NCBI GenBank assembly: GCA_029168955.1
Contig: JAPDOI010000152.1
Location: 992,001 to 1,056,000 of the forward strand
Source: Aplectana chamaeleonis
Lineage: Eukaryota > Nematoda > Chromadorea > Rhabditida > Cosmocercidae
Direction of reading: 5' to 3'
Length of the DNA stretch: 64,000 bases
The notes under the pieces were generated by a model, which was given only the letters and a program-made list of their open reading frames with translations, ran no database searches and had not been told where the DNA came from. Shown in pieces: positions 53,040-63,745 of the stretch; positions within the stretch are counted from its first letter, which is position 1, and every line of letters starts with the position of its first letter. A program made the position numbers and the translations under genes.

Positions 53040-53894
53040 ATCTGAGACAATTTTTTTGAACTTTTGAAGGTTTTCGCACCCATGAAAGGGTTCCACCCAC
53101 CCAGAGGTCTCGATGCAAACCAAGTTGGAGGCTTCTTATCCGTCAGAATGTAGACTTCTGCCGGCATCTGCTATTTGATAGTACTATCAGTCATTGTTCT
53201 TACAGAAACTCCATTAAAATGCTTAGAAGTTTGATAGTGTATAAATCATTCTTCCCGCGTAGCCTTATGATTAGTGAGCTGTTATCGAGAGCCCAAAACG
53301 TCCCCAAATAATGCTCGATATACGCCAGAATTTCGCCCATTCCGAGGTTGGAATCTATTAAATGTCAGAGTGTTCTACATCCTCACCGTAATTTCCTCCA
53401 CTCCAAAAATTCCTATCAGCCCAAGCTCGCCTATTGCGGTATTTTTGAATCATTCCCGACCATTCGCTAGCTTACTGCACAATCAAGATTAGGACAAAAC
53501 CTAATGCGAGCAAGGAACAAGTATCCAGCGTTTGTTTTTCGATTTCTGCTTTAATTTGCCCACATTTTTTTCGTCGTTATGTAATCATGAGATTGTGAGG
53601 CGATCTGTGTCACAATTTTAATCACTTCTTTCTCAATGCAGATGTTGTTGCTTAAGGGCAAGTCAAAACTACACTCCCGAGGTTAATCAGTCGGACAGGA
53701 AAAGCAGTAACCATTTTTATTTTGAAAATCGAGATTGAAATACACATTTTTTGAAATTTTTGACCACAAAAACTGTCAAATTTCTCTCAGGATCTGAGGG
53801 GGACGTAAAAGTTTCGAAGATTTTTCAAAAATTTTGATCACCGAGGGGGGACGTAGCTTCGTCGAGGTCCAGGACAACGGTCTGCCTGACCCTG
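53040..53894 (+). mobile_element. element P, distal segment and right end
   Basis: 53040-53660 is colinear with 17365-17820 (ACTTTTGAAGGTTTTCGCAC, CTTATGATTAGTGAGCTG, GAGATTGTGAGGCGATCTG). 53690-53894 is the P terminus, with GTCCAGGACAACGG and the end CTGCCTGACCCTG. A short block 53320-53470 is absent from the arm copies and is a further small insertion. Confidence 0.75.
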
Positions 53895-53960
53895 CCGCTG
53901 TCTCGTTTCAATTACTCTTCTCACAGCGAACATGGTTGGTCTTACAGTTGATCTTGTATG
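53895..53960 (-). pseudogene. RTE reverse transcriptase fragment, part 2
   Basis: CCGCTGTC then TTTCAATTACTCTTCTCAC and GTTGATCTTG match 41245-41315 of the RTE. This continues the fragment at 23990-24280 across element P. Confidence 0.75.
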
Positions 53961-54808
53961 GAAGAAGACAGGTGAAAATGAGAGAGTGGAAACAAACACT
54001 CACCGACCAATCTCAGTTGTTTCGAAAAAGTGAGTGATAACACAATCAGACTACAGTAAGTTAGGAAGAGTCCGCAACCGCACAATGTCCTTCTTCCATT
54101 GCTGTAGACTAAATTCCTGGCGTGTTTAAGCGTCCCGACGGAATTCGTCTATGATTGCGATCACTTCTCCTTTCGGTTCCCTTCATAATCGTTGCCGTCC
54201 TCTTCGCCAGAACGTGCCGCTTCGGTGTGGATCATTAAGCTTTCTTGACGGCACCAGGATTGGGAAGACGATCGATATCCACATTGAAGGGGCAGGACCG
54301 CTGAGGCGGCACGAACGGAGACTTTGAAGGACCTAGCGGTGTCCGCAGAAAACATTCCCAGAGCAGCCCCTCCAGAGCGCTCTTTCTGGCGGAGATCCAC
54401 GAGAACTATGAATGGTGCCCTGGCTTCGGCAGGCCGCCAAATGGTACTTGAATCCACATTCTCCCTAGAAATTCACTCAAATTATACAGAGGTGACAGAG
54501 AGAAGATAGTTTTCATGGTGTATGTGAACTCAGGTAGAACTAGTTGACGAGAATCGGGCGAAAAGTTGTTCTGAAGGCGTAGGGATGCAGGACAACTTTC
54601 GCAGACTCTGGAGTGCGTTCCAAGAATGATACAGTCCACGTAATAAATTTAGTCTGATGAATGGACGGGGTAGCGACGGTAGATCACCACGCGCAAATCC
54701 AAACCCCGTTGGCCAGTGATGCCGTCAACACCGCACGGCCAGCCGCCTGGTCCATGCGTCAGACTAAGACTAGTCATCGCAGGACGTCTTCGTTCCGCTG
54801 GTGCACAG
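53961..54808. other. no supported gene
   Basis: Mixed-composition sequence with 60-100 codon frames on both strands (54161-54457, 54649-54966) that overlap and lack domains. Confidence 0.35.
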
Positions 54809-54810
54809 TA

Positions 54811-55293
54811 CCGAGCAAACTTTCTGCGAGGAAAGCATCTTACGGCGTTTTTTGCGCTCACAAAGCGCCGCATTGCCATAATTTGCTTCAAAGCGATCCG
54901 ATTCAAATTTTGAAGTCATTTAGGGATTGCTCTGATAGAGTCCTATACGATAGTGTTACAAAATAATAGATTCAACTTCAGAAGTCCATCGAAAAATGCA
55001 CATTTACACCACAAAATCCCTTGTAATAAACTGATCAGACGGTCATGACAGCGGAAATCTGTCATTCTTTGACCTGTGGTCGATGTGAGCTTAGGAAGGG
55101 AAAACACATTTTTAGACCAAATATGGAACTTGAAAAGACTTTCTTACACAATTGCAATCGCCTCACTGAGAGGGACACGAAAACTATCTGTAAACTCATT
55201 TCGTCAGTTTTAAGGTGAGTTATGGCGATGCGGCGCTTTGTGAGCTCAAAAAAAAACGCCGCAAAACGTTTTCTTTGCAAAAAAATTGCTCGG
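54811..55293. mobile_element. 483-bp TA-flanked MITE
   Basis: TA at 54809-54810 and 55294-55295. Ends CCGAGCAAACTTTCTGCGAG and its diverged complement; the arms match for about 85 bp, including CTCACAAAGCGCCGCAT.GCC. A partial relative is at 49810. Confidence 0.8.
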
Positions 55294-56025
55294 TAGTGTA
55301 TATCTAACTTAGCTTCATGGTTCTGTAGGTTAGCACTTAAGAGATCGCGTCATCAGTATATACCTCAGTTAGATATACACCAGAGAAATATCATTGTGAA
55401 TGCCTTCTTTGAGTACATGAGTGCCTTCTAACCACCTTCTACTTCTAACCTCAGTCAACCCTGGTCGAGCGAGTTTGTGTAATTCCTTGGCGCCAGATGG
55501 AGAGGGTGGAGTTGAGAAATCATTTGAATTTCGGTCAAAATCTATGTATTTAAGAGGTAGTTGGTGTGCTCAATGTAACCTTTTTTTCAAAAACAAGCCT
55601 TTCTATTTATAAAATTGTAGCATGCTTTCAGGTTGATAGTGGACGACGCACGAGGAGCCATAAGGGGTCGGGAGAGGTCGATCGCCGCGCGACGCGATGG
55701 CATGTCTTAAATACGGATCAACGTGCGACGTGATATCGATCGATGCTCATGGTTATCATCCCATCGCGTTGCACGGCGATCGAACTCTGAAAGAGGCCAA
55801 AGGGGTCTGCAGAGTTGCGCCGCGACGAGTCCCGCTGCGGCGAGGCAGTGCTGCGGCGAGGCAGTGTTGGAGAAAGGGGGGCGCCACGCAGTGGTGGGGG
55901 AGAGGGCGGCGACGTGCCGCGCGAGAGCAGCGACGCAGTTACCTCGCAGAGTGTTTTCGTCGCCGCGACAGCAGCGGGTCCCCGAGCGACGCCGCCATCG
56001 AGCTGAGGCAAAAAACGGTCTGCAA
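55294..56025. other. no supported gene
   Basis: The GC-rich stretch 55790-56010 (GCGGCGAGGCAGTGCTGCGGC and similar) opens long frames on both strands (103-160 codons) because of its composition. No domain recognised. Confidence 0.4.
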
Positions 56026-56051
56026 GTTTGCTGAGTTGAATACAAAACTTA

Positions 56052-56124
56052 GGTGTCAGGCGAGAATCGAACACGCAACGCATCGCTTACCGGGCGAGAG
56101 TGTTATCATTACACTACCGACACC
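56052..56124 (-). tRNA. tRNA-like sequence (73 nt), probably a pseudo-tRNA or SINE head
   Basis: Acceptor GGTGTCG pairs with TGACACC (one G-T). D stem GTGT/ACAC in GTAGTGTAATGATAACAC. Anticodon arm TCGC/GCGA around CCGGTAA, which would read GGT. T arm GCGTG TTCGATT CTCGC with one mismatch. The B-box-like GTGTTCGATTC is present. Position 33 is C instead of the universal U, and GGT is not a usual eukaryotic threonine anticodon, so a functional tRNA is unlikely. The sequence most resembles the Gly/Asp/Glu type. Confidence 0.45.
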
Positions 56125-56233
56125 CCGCTCTGTATTCCTCAGCATGAACTGTGTGGGCACAACAGCAGTCTCCCATTAACGGGCCCAACAGCAATCACAG
56201 TTCATGTGTCAATAGCTGAGGAATGCAGAGCGG

Positions 56234-56306
56234 GGTGTCGGTAGTGTAATGATAACACTCTCGCCCGGTAAGAGATGCAATGCGGGTTCGATTCCTGCCT
56301 GACACC
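56234..56306 (+). tRNA. tRNA-like sequence (73 nt), degenerate partner
   Basis: Same acceptor, D arm and B-box (GGGTTCGATTCC) as the minus-strand unit. The anticodon stem is broken (CTCGC against GAGAT), while the T stem GCGGG/CCTGC is better paired. No intron and no CCA. Likely a tRNA-derived repeat. Confidence 0.4.
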
Positions 56307-56332
56307 TAAGTTTTGTACTCAACTCAGCATAC

Positions 56333-57539
56333 TTGTGAGGTCTGGACCATTTCTATCATCGGCGAGGAGCGTCGCAATCGATCCTTTCAATGTATTTTTC
56401 CTTTGTTTAGTCAGCCATGCGAACTTTTTCCAGTGTTACTCTCATTTGAGGTATTGATCGCACGTTTTCATAATCGCTTGAATGTTTTTTTATTCGTTCG
56501 CTTTTTTATGTGATCCATTCCCTTTCACTCCCGGAATATTGGATTTCATGTAAGTTTTCACTTATTGTGGGATATCATCGATTCTCGCGAAGAATTTCAA
56601 ATTTACGTTGCTACTAGATTTTAGGTTTTCCGCTTTTGAGAGTGTAACTTTCGATTTTTTTTTGAAATGACGAAAGTTTTCCAAAAACATGTGGAACACT
56701 TTGACAATTTTTGAGAAGCTTTTCAATTCTGTCGTCTTTCAAGTTACAAATTCCGTTCAAGAATCCAATGAACACAAAAAAACGAGCGAGGAAAATAAAT
56801 ACAAAATTTCGAAATCGATGAACCTCAAATTGGGGCATGGAATGAATGAAGTTATATGTAATGGAGGAAAATGAAGAACGACGGCAGGCATCGCTGCAAC
56901 TCTGCAAGGCATTGAAATGCGCCGCCGCGTCAAGGTTTGACCACGCCTTAATCCTCTCACTCGGCGGCGTGCCGGCGGGCGATCGACTCTGCAGACCCAT
57001 ATAGAGAGTTATCAAGGAAGGCCCCTCATGGACAACTAAAGACGTGGCCGATGAGCCGGCTAGCAGACCTCATGGCCAACTTCACAGTTGCAAAAGCCTT
57101 TAGTTACGTCTTCTACTTATTACGAGCTATATACGAAGTGGATAATACAGAAAATCTGAGTGGACTTTATGCACTATAGATCTATCATCCAGAATTTCTT
57201 CGCACCTCAAATAGGCGATTTCGGATTGACCCGAAGAAGGACGTAAAAACGAAACGCGAAACATCCGTAAGTCGAAAAATAAAATCGAAGGACATGATCC
57301 GTCGATCGGAAAATTGAATAAAAAACGGATAAACTCGGATCAACATCGAATGGAAGTGGATCAAAATCAGTCAGAATCAACTAGAGGTAGAACAGTTTTG
57401 GACAAGATCTGGTCCAAATTGTATGGAAAGTGGTCAGTCCCAAATAAAAAGTGCAACTCACTCTATTGCGTCCAGCCCGTAGCTACTTCGCGGGCCAATG
57501 CACACTGCTTGTGCAGTGCAACAATCGGCACAATACATG
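56333..57539. other. no supported gene
   Basis: AT-rich; a 133-codon minus-strand frame (56614-57015) without recognised features. Confidence 0.35.
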
Positions 57540-59115
57540 CAGTGGACAAAAATCTATTGACATCGTCTTGTTTCGTAATATCTTTCCTTCTCTTGGGGCT
57601 ATCATTTCCATCCTTTGATATAACTTTTTCGGTCATTAAGCCGATATAATAATGTATTTTACAGGATTATAGCGCAAATATTCATCCAATTTTCAAAATT
57701 CGCCGTTTGCGACTTTTTGTCTCTTCTTCAACTCTATGGATTTCTTGGTCGTTTTCGACATTCTCTTGGTGATTTTTGTGTTTTTTAGGATTGTCCGTTT
57801 GATAAGAAGTGAAATTTTTTACAAATAGTGACCAAAGATCTGTCATCCGAGATTTTAAAATGGGTTCATCAGGAGCCGTTTCCCGAAGTCTGCTCGGGAT
57901 CACAATACGAGCCGTTCAAGAAATTCTTAAGGTTGGCGTTAGACACCTATTGAGGCCGGAAGCTCGAGGAAGTCATCGTGAGACAAGAGCAATACTGGAT
58001 GGTACCATAACACGTGCCTTACGCGACATTCAGAGGCTCAATGCTAAGGACATCAGGGGAGAACTTCACAAATTTCATGAATCGCAGGCGATCTCCAGGT
58101 TTTATTTCTCTAGAGAATCCATTCAAGGTTTTCTCAGGCATCTATCAATGCTGCTATGGCTGTGAAGTTGGCTTTTGAGTTCTCGTACGTCGTCCCAGCC
58201 AATGGCTTTTGATGAGAATAAGGCATCAGATGGCAAGACTAGCGTGGGCAACAAAGCAGATGCCTCAGCCTCAACAACATTGGTAAAAAGCTGTTTTCTC
58301 AGCTCGATCTAGTGCTCTGAGCGAACGAGACGTGGTGAAACTAGAGAGACAACTTTTTCACATTGCTGTTGACTCTAGTGATGATGTTCCGTCGCCCACA
58401 CTAGTCTTGCCTTCTTATGCCTTACTCTCATCAAAAGTCATTAGCTGGGACGACGTCCGAGAACTTCACAGCCACGGTGTCGACGTTTGAAAGCATTGAC
58501 AGATACCTGATAAACCTCCGAATGGATTCTCAGCAGAAATACATCTGGAGATCGACTGTAATTCATGAAATTCCTGAAGTTCTCCCCTGATGTCCTTAGC
58601 ATTAAGCCTCGGAATGTCGCGTAAGGTACGTGGTATGGTACCATCCAGTATTTATCTTGTCTCATGATGTTTTTCTCGAGCTTCCGGCCTCAATACGTGT
58701 CTAATGCCAACCTTCAGAATTTCTTGAATGGCTTGTATTGTGATCCCGAGCAGACTTCGGAGAACGGCTCCTGATGGACCCATTTTAAAATCTCGGATGA
58801 CAGATCTTCGGTCACTATTTGTAAAAAGTTTCACTTCTTATCGAACGAACAATCCTACGAAATACAAAAGCACCGAGAGAATATCTGAAACGACGAAGAA
58901 ATCGATCGAGTTGAAGAAGAAACAAAAGTCGCAAACGGCGAACCTTGAAAATTGCCTTCCTTGTCGATGAATATTCGCGCTATAGTCATGTAGCATACTT
59001 TATTATATCGGCATTATACCCGAAAATATCATGTCAAAAGATGAAATCGATAGCCCCAAGGGGAGCAAAGATATTTTGAAAAAAGGCCATGTCAACAGAT
59101 TTTTGCCCACTACTG
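57540..59115. repeat. ~710-bp inverted repeat with ~145-bp loop
   Basis: 57540-58250 is inverted at 58395-59115 with clear but imperfect matching (for example GATTTTAAAATGGG, AGCAGACT/AGTCTGCT, GTTTGATAAGAAGTG, CCCACACTAGTCTTGCC). The divergence by eye is much larger than in the palindrome at 10734, so this fold is older. Confidence 0.8.
57809..58165 (+). pseudogene. shared ORF of the inverted repeat, unrecognised
   Basis: A 118-codon frame (SDQRSVIRDFKMGSSGAVSR, then GITIRAVQEILKVGVRHLLR). The other arm has the same protein on the minus strand in two pieces (58652-58834 and 58441-58665) with conserved text such as SVIRDFKMG.SGAV.RSLLG. Both arms keep the frame over about 60 codons, which suggests former coding. 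Family not recognised; a retroelement gag or a host gene fragment are both possible. Confidence 0.35.
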
Positions 59116-59143
59116 TAGCTCTTCTCCTATATTCTGTCCCAAA

Positions 59144-59475
59144 CGAGTTGGCAGTCCAAAGAAGCAGCGCTCCTTCTGCGTCTATGACGTTTTTGGAATA
59201 CGGTAAGACAGATGCTGCGTAGCGTGCGTAAATATTGTACGCGACGCAGCATCAGTCTAACAGTAAGGGGCCGAATAGACTCTCGCCGCTGAAAGACGCT
59301 GCAGCATGCAATGCTGAGGCATCAATCGTGCAGCGCCGCACGATCAATACTCCTCCACTGCATGCTGCCGCGCCTTTCAGCGACGGGAGTCTATTCGGCC
59401 CTTAATCCAAAACGTCAGAGACGCGGAGGGAACGCTGCTTCTTTGGACTCTCCGCTTGCCAACTCGTACAGGACA
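59144..59475. repeat. nested inverted repeat around the 59266 MITE
   Basis: ACGAGTTGGCAGTCCAAAGA (59144) and GACGTTTTTGGAATACGG are inverted after the MITE (CCAAAACGTC ... TCTTTGGACTCTCC...GCCAACTCGT ending 59475). The MITE sits near the middle. Confidence 0.7.
59266..59403. mobile_element. 138-bp TA-flanked foldback MITE, second copy
   Basis: TA at 59264-59265 and 59404-59405. Ends AGGGGCCGAATAGACTC and GAGTCTATTCGGCCCT. Same family as 15903-16035. Confidence 0.85.
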
Positions 59476-60029
59476 GAGCATATCTAATCAGGTACTACGA
59501 AAAGTCTAAACCGCACAACGAAGAGAACTTGCTTTTTTCTCGGAAACAAAACAAACGATAACCAAGGAATTTTCGTCTGCTTTTATTACGGAAAATGATG
59601 TTGCATTCATGGAAGATCACAATATTTGCCTTGCAAACAGCCGATTATGCGGAGTACGTCAGATCCCACATCCTCCCGTCGGCATTGACCTGTATGTTCC
59701 GTTTGTACTCGAAAACACCTCTCCTATCGAACTTCCCTATGATTTATGAGTGGCAAGACTCTTCTCGGGTACGCAGCCTATGAGCGATGGAAGCTCGGAT
59801 TAAAGCCATCTGACGATTGTTGAGACTTTCATTGCGGTTATTTCTGAGGCAGAGATGATGTAAAATATGATTTTTTTGCATTGGAAAACCTAGGAAATTC
59901 CACCAAAGAGGGGTCCGATGACAAAGGCATCTACGTATGCTTCGCCAGGTATGTATGTTAAGTCAATTCAAAAAAGAAAAAGCAGCGTAACGGATTCGTT
60001 TCCATTGAAGTAAAATATTGTGGACCTGA
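59476..60029. other. no confident gene; possible upstream part of the BEL/Pao relic
   Basis: Around 59670-59740 a plus frame reads GIDLYVPFVLENTSPIELPY, which could be a decayed protease-region remnant; evidence is weak. Confidence 0.2.
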
Positions 60030-60609
60030 CAGAAAATTATAACATGTCCTTCCACCGACTATGTAATAGAGAAAGTCAAGCACCTCAAATCCTCTCCAGA
60101 ATTGAAGTAGTGGTACGTGAAATCCTAAAATCAGCACCTCGCAGACGATATCATTGAGTAGGCGAGCGGTACTCTTCCAAGGTCGGTAGGGCCTACGTGC
60201 TTTGCTCGAGGTATGGAAAGCGCACAAGTCGGCCTCCCAGAATAGTGTTTGACGCTTCTTTTGCACAAAGGGGCCGTAAAACTTTAAACGTTGTCATCTA
60301 TACTGACGCTTCATTTGTAAATAATATCCATGATATCACGATTGCAGACAGAGAAAGGTACAATACTGAGAGCAGACCCTCGAACCTCTTTCACACAAAT
60401 TAGGTTTGAGTAATCACACCGTGATCTATGCAGATTCGTATGGATAAGGGATCCCAACCAGCCGCCATCCCATGACAGTGATAGAATACTCTGGAAACGT
60501 GTTCCCTTTGGAATCACGGCGTCTCCTAGTGTGTTGACCAGAGTGATTTCAGCGTACTTGAATAACATCCGTACGCCTTTTGCAAACAAAATCTTGAATC
60601 AAATTACAC
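60030..60609 (+). pseudogene. BEL/Pao LTR-retrotransposon reverse transcriptase relic
   Basis: One frame gives IVFDASFAQRGRKTLNVVIY, then TDASFVNNIHDI (60237-60330), the BEL/Pao pattern R.V(F/Y)DAS....SLND.(I/L)YTG.S. From 60432 another frame gives RFVWIRDPNQPPSHDSDRIL and WKRVPFGITASPSVLTRVIS, matching the RFLWI.DP and RVPFGI.ASP blocks of Pao RTs. At least one frameshift and several stops. The YVDD block was not found. No LTRs were identified. Confidence 0.6.
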
Positions 60610-62343
60610 CCTAAGAGAACTTTTGAGTCAAATCTGAGGCTTTGACCAAGCTATCGCATACCCACCGTAACCTACTGTAATCTATCGAAAATCGATGAAC
60701 GGATTGCAGATTCTTGTTCAGCACTCCAGAAAACCCCCACAGAAAAATTTGGGCCTCATCAATCAATTGCAGAAATCGTCGAATATCGGGTTTTGCCCTC
60801 AAAAATCTCCCCCGATGGGAACCTTAGATTAAAATATATTGAATACACTCGTAAAGAGTCAAATAAGCATCACATTCGTGATCGACTTCCAGAAAGGCCC
60901 CATAGGAGAATTTAGAGTCAGGTCTGAAACGCTTTCAGAATCGTACACTTATATAAAAAAGCCGCTCAACAAACAATTAGAGGCTCCTACTCATTGCAAA
61001 CCTGTAATCCATGGATCACCAGCGAATTCTTTTGGAAGTGAATAAACCGACTTGGTTTCCAAGCTCAGTACGTCAAATAACCCTTCACTGGCACTTTCGA
61101 GGCAAATTCATCCAAGAGGTACAAATGTAACGTTCAACCCAACTTTAGGAAATACGAACTTTGACCGGATATATGTACCTTTCTTCGCAGATGTCCATGG
61201 CAAAACCCAAGTGCGGACCCAGAAAGAGGGTGCCAAAGTTGACCAGAAAACATTCTTTTTTTCTGATACGGGGGAACACCATGCGAGGTTCGCTAGTAAT
61301 AGGACAATAAAGTGATACAAGGGTCAGTTTAATAGTTATGAGAAAAGCCAAGTCCCGCGCATTCGAAACGGTGTTCAGAGTAGTTCCTTTAACACGGGAG
61401 GGTACAATTACAATGGAGTTTTATGATACTACTTTGATAAGTTTTAGGGGTCGGAGGGTGTTCCCATATTCCGTGCTCAGAACCTGCTAAATGCATCGAA
61501 ACGTGTGAATAACACCTCTGAGAGTGTTAGCGGCTGCAACTACTTTGATAAGGACGAATCCGGGTGAGTACGGATAGATAATTCCAATTGTCGTTGAGAT
61601 AATTTTGTTACCGCAGAAAACCTCTTTTAGCGAGGAGCTGGAACGACTGAAATGCATCCCCTCACTTTTAAAATGAGCAGAGGATCTGACGTTCATCTCA
61701 GGCAGAGTCTTCAGTGTGATGGGAAGCGAAGAGGACCATGAATTATTGATACGACTGTTTTTTTTTGAATTGATGTTATTATACACAAAAAAAGTATTTA
61801 TACAAAAAAAAAATAATACGCTGGAGAGTAGCTCATTTGGCTGTGGTGAGAAGGGTAGAGCACCCTCTGTGAACGTCTGGACATCACCTTGGGTCGGTGG
61901 GGAGGAGAGGGCGCAACGCTTGACCTCGAGAGTGGAGAGCGGGAGGCTGCAAGCCAGTCAATATTCAAATATGGTGGGTATTCAACGGTAATTTTTCATA
62001 AAGTTTATGAGAAGAATCTAACGAAACCAGGCATCATGCGTGAAAAAAAAATTGAAAAGGTTTCTGCTTAGGCATCTTTTATAGCGCTCACCGCTAGCGC
62101 GACTCGCGCGTGTTGCGCGGGAAGTGCGGTGGACAATGAAAGTTATCACCGAGCGGGCCGCCCATCCAGCACCGAAATATCGGGACCCCCAAAACCGCTC
62201 CAGCTGTTCTACCATTTCAATCGAAATTCGCTTCTCAGTTTAAGTCCACTCCAACTGAGTAATTCTAGGAGCACTCTACGCTATCGTATACGCAAACATG
62301 AGCCAGGAATTTCTGTGCACGTCACAGTTGACGCCCAACTTAA
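60610..62343. other. no supported gene
   Basis: Frames of 60-105 codons without domains (61052-61315, 61487-61786). Oligo-A runs near 61790-61815. Possibly decayed retroelement sequence. Confidence 0.35.
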
Positions 62344-62816
62344 AGGCAGTGTTCACGATAAAACTCGTTTTCTGTTTTTCCGCCTATCTTGAAAACGGTC
62401 CCATGCTGTTTCCAGTGTCTCGGAATCGTACAAGACCTCCCGGAAACGGAGTTTTGGTCCCTCGAAAGTTGAGCTGCGGAAGCATGGTGGACGAGTTGTC
62501 CGAGGCTTGTAACTTCCATCTTTTGCAGCCAGTGTACGCGAGCTGACCTGAGTAAAAAGAGGGTTGAGAATGAAGGGAGGAACGGGGCTATTGATCGGAA
62601 ACCATCGCTCACGCCGCGATTTCGAGCTTTCATTTGTTCACGTCGGAGGGCGGGCATTGCGCTTTTAGGGTTTGCCTTGCGCTCAAAGTGGCAAATTCGG
62701 GCTCTTCTGGGGCTCTTCCTGACTCGTTTCCATGAGTGCTTTCAACATCAACGTTACGGTGCGCCACTCCACTACCCATTCCTACTGAAACACATTTTCT
62801 ATCGTGAACACTGCCT
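62344..62816. mobile_element. Q-family MITE, 473 bp, TTAA target
   Basis: AGGCAGTGTTCACGAT at 62344 and ATCGTGAACACTGCCT ending 62816, TTAA on both sides (62340-62343, 62817-62820). Apart from the ends its interior is unlike that of 11947-12433, so the family moves different internal sequences. Confidence 0.9.
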
Positions 62817-62902
62817 TTAAACCAGCTATAACAACGGTGTCATTTGCCGACTTCTAGCTTTTATTGTTAGGCAACTGGCAAACAACCACCTTTTATTTTC
62901 AG

Positions 62903-63374
62903 TTATTCGATGACTGAAAAATTTCCAAGCATCAATAGCGCACATCACTTGAGGGTGCCTTCTTTGCTTGGAATGGTCTTATTTGAATCGGCGAGAAAAA
63001 GGAGTTCGTGCATCGAGATCCTCACCATTTCAGAATGCACAAGACCAACCATTTTAATCGTAGATGCATTGACACGCTGGCGCAGCACGCAAATGTGGTC
63101 GATAGTGATAAATTCCTGAACTTGAGCTGGATTGCAGACCTTGCATACTATTTAGGACTCCATGCTGCTAAAGAGGATTTGGCGAATGCTGCTGATTAAT
63201 TGGTGAACTTCGCGACATTGTGCTAGTGGATCCTGCGTTCTTCATTGGCGTAGTCGCAACTGCTTTGATCATTGGCGGTGTGTAGACTGCGTTCCTCATT
63301 GCGATGGGCTGGAAAAATCTGACATCAGAAGGAAAAGCTCAGATGATTATCCCACAACTGGGAAAGGATATCTG
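62903..63374 (+). pseudogene. possible decayed host gene, 3' part
   Basis: TTTTATTTTCAG (ending 62902) is a strong nematode-type splice acceptor. After a frame change near 63000, a frame reads CIDTLAQHANVVDSDKFLNL, then WIADLAYYLGLHAAKEDLAN to a TAA (63198). A one-base shift continues with LRDIVLVDPAFFIGVVATAL and IIGGV, then a TAG and TAFLIAMGWKNLTSEGKAQM, ending at TGA (63372-63374). The run FFIGVVATALIIGGV is a plausible membrane segment. Protein-like composition across several shifts suggests a pseudogene or sequence errors. Family not recognised. Confidence 0.3.
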
Positions 63375-63627
63375 ATGTATGAACCCCTTAGCGCGCCGTT
63401 TCTGGCAAGACCATCACTGGTGGGAAGGGTAACCTTACCAAAGCTTCTGATGGGGTTATTGCATCAGATGCAGACAAAAACATCGTCATTTGTACATGAG
63501 CAAGTCAACTTCCTTCGTCAAAGAGCACCATTCATGAATTATACAACATACAATTCACCTCCGCACTGCCGTTCAGTCCGCAAAGCGCACGCTAATTGCA
63601 AAAGCGTGCTGCGGCGCAGTTGCGAGC

Positions 63628-63745
63628 AGGGATGTGCGGCAATTGCCGTTTGCCGTTTGTCGTTTGCCGGCCATTTTTGGGACTTTTTTGCCGTTTGTCG
63701 TTTGCCGATATTTTTGTTATTTTTCCGGCAAAACTCGGCAAAACA
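63628..63745 (+). repeat. GCCGTTT array behind a CAGGGATGTGCGG box
   Basis: CAGGGATGTGCGGCAATT is followed by seven or more GCCGTTTGTCGTTT-type words, with ATTTTTGGGACTTTTTT between two clusters. The word AAAAAGTCCC (here as its complement) is shared with the array at 74-200. Third member of the CAGGGNTGTGCG group. Confidence 0.55.

Larger units (their letters stand above)
24281..53894 (+). mobile_element. hAT-like element P containing nested insertions (29.6 kb in total)
   Basis: The left end CAGGGTGAGGCG (24281) and right end CCTGACCCTG (53894) are inverted, and the 8-bp CCGCTGTC flanks both (24273-24280, 53895-53902). The RTE paralogue at about 41245-41255 reads CCGCTGCC once without insertion. 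P proper is about 1.5-2 kb: 24281-24468, 48497-48985 and 53040-53894. The rest consists of the TTAA element Q and about 4 kb (49000-53030) of further sequence. CAGGG ends and an 8-bp duplication are hAT characteristics. No transposase was found, so P is non-autonomous. Confidence 0.8.
56026..56332. repeat. foldback of two tRNA-like units
   Basis: GCTGAGTTGAATACAAAACT at 56028 pairs with AGTTTTGTACTCAACTCAGC at the right end. The pairing runs through both tRNA-like units to CGCTCTGTATTCCTCAGC (56126) / GCTGAGGAATGCAGAGCG. The loop is about 45 nt (56155-56200). Confidence 0.85.

Noticed and set aside
55697..56179. 160-codon ORF and its antisense frames
   Set aside because: Open because of CGA/GCG-rich composition; it runs into the tRNA-like foldback.
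56052..56306. Two functional tRNA genes
   Set aside because: Position 33 is not U, the anticodon would be GGT and one anticodon stem is broken; the foldback arrangement fits a tRNA-derived repeat.
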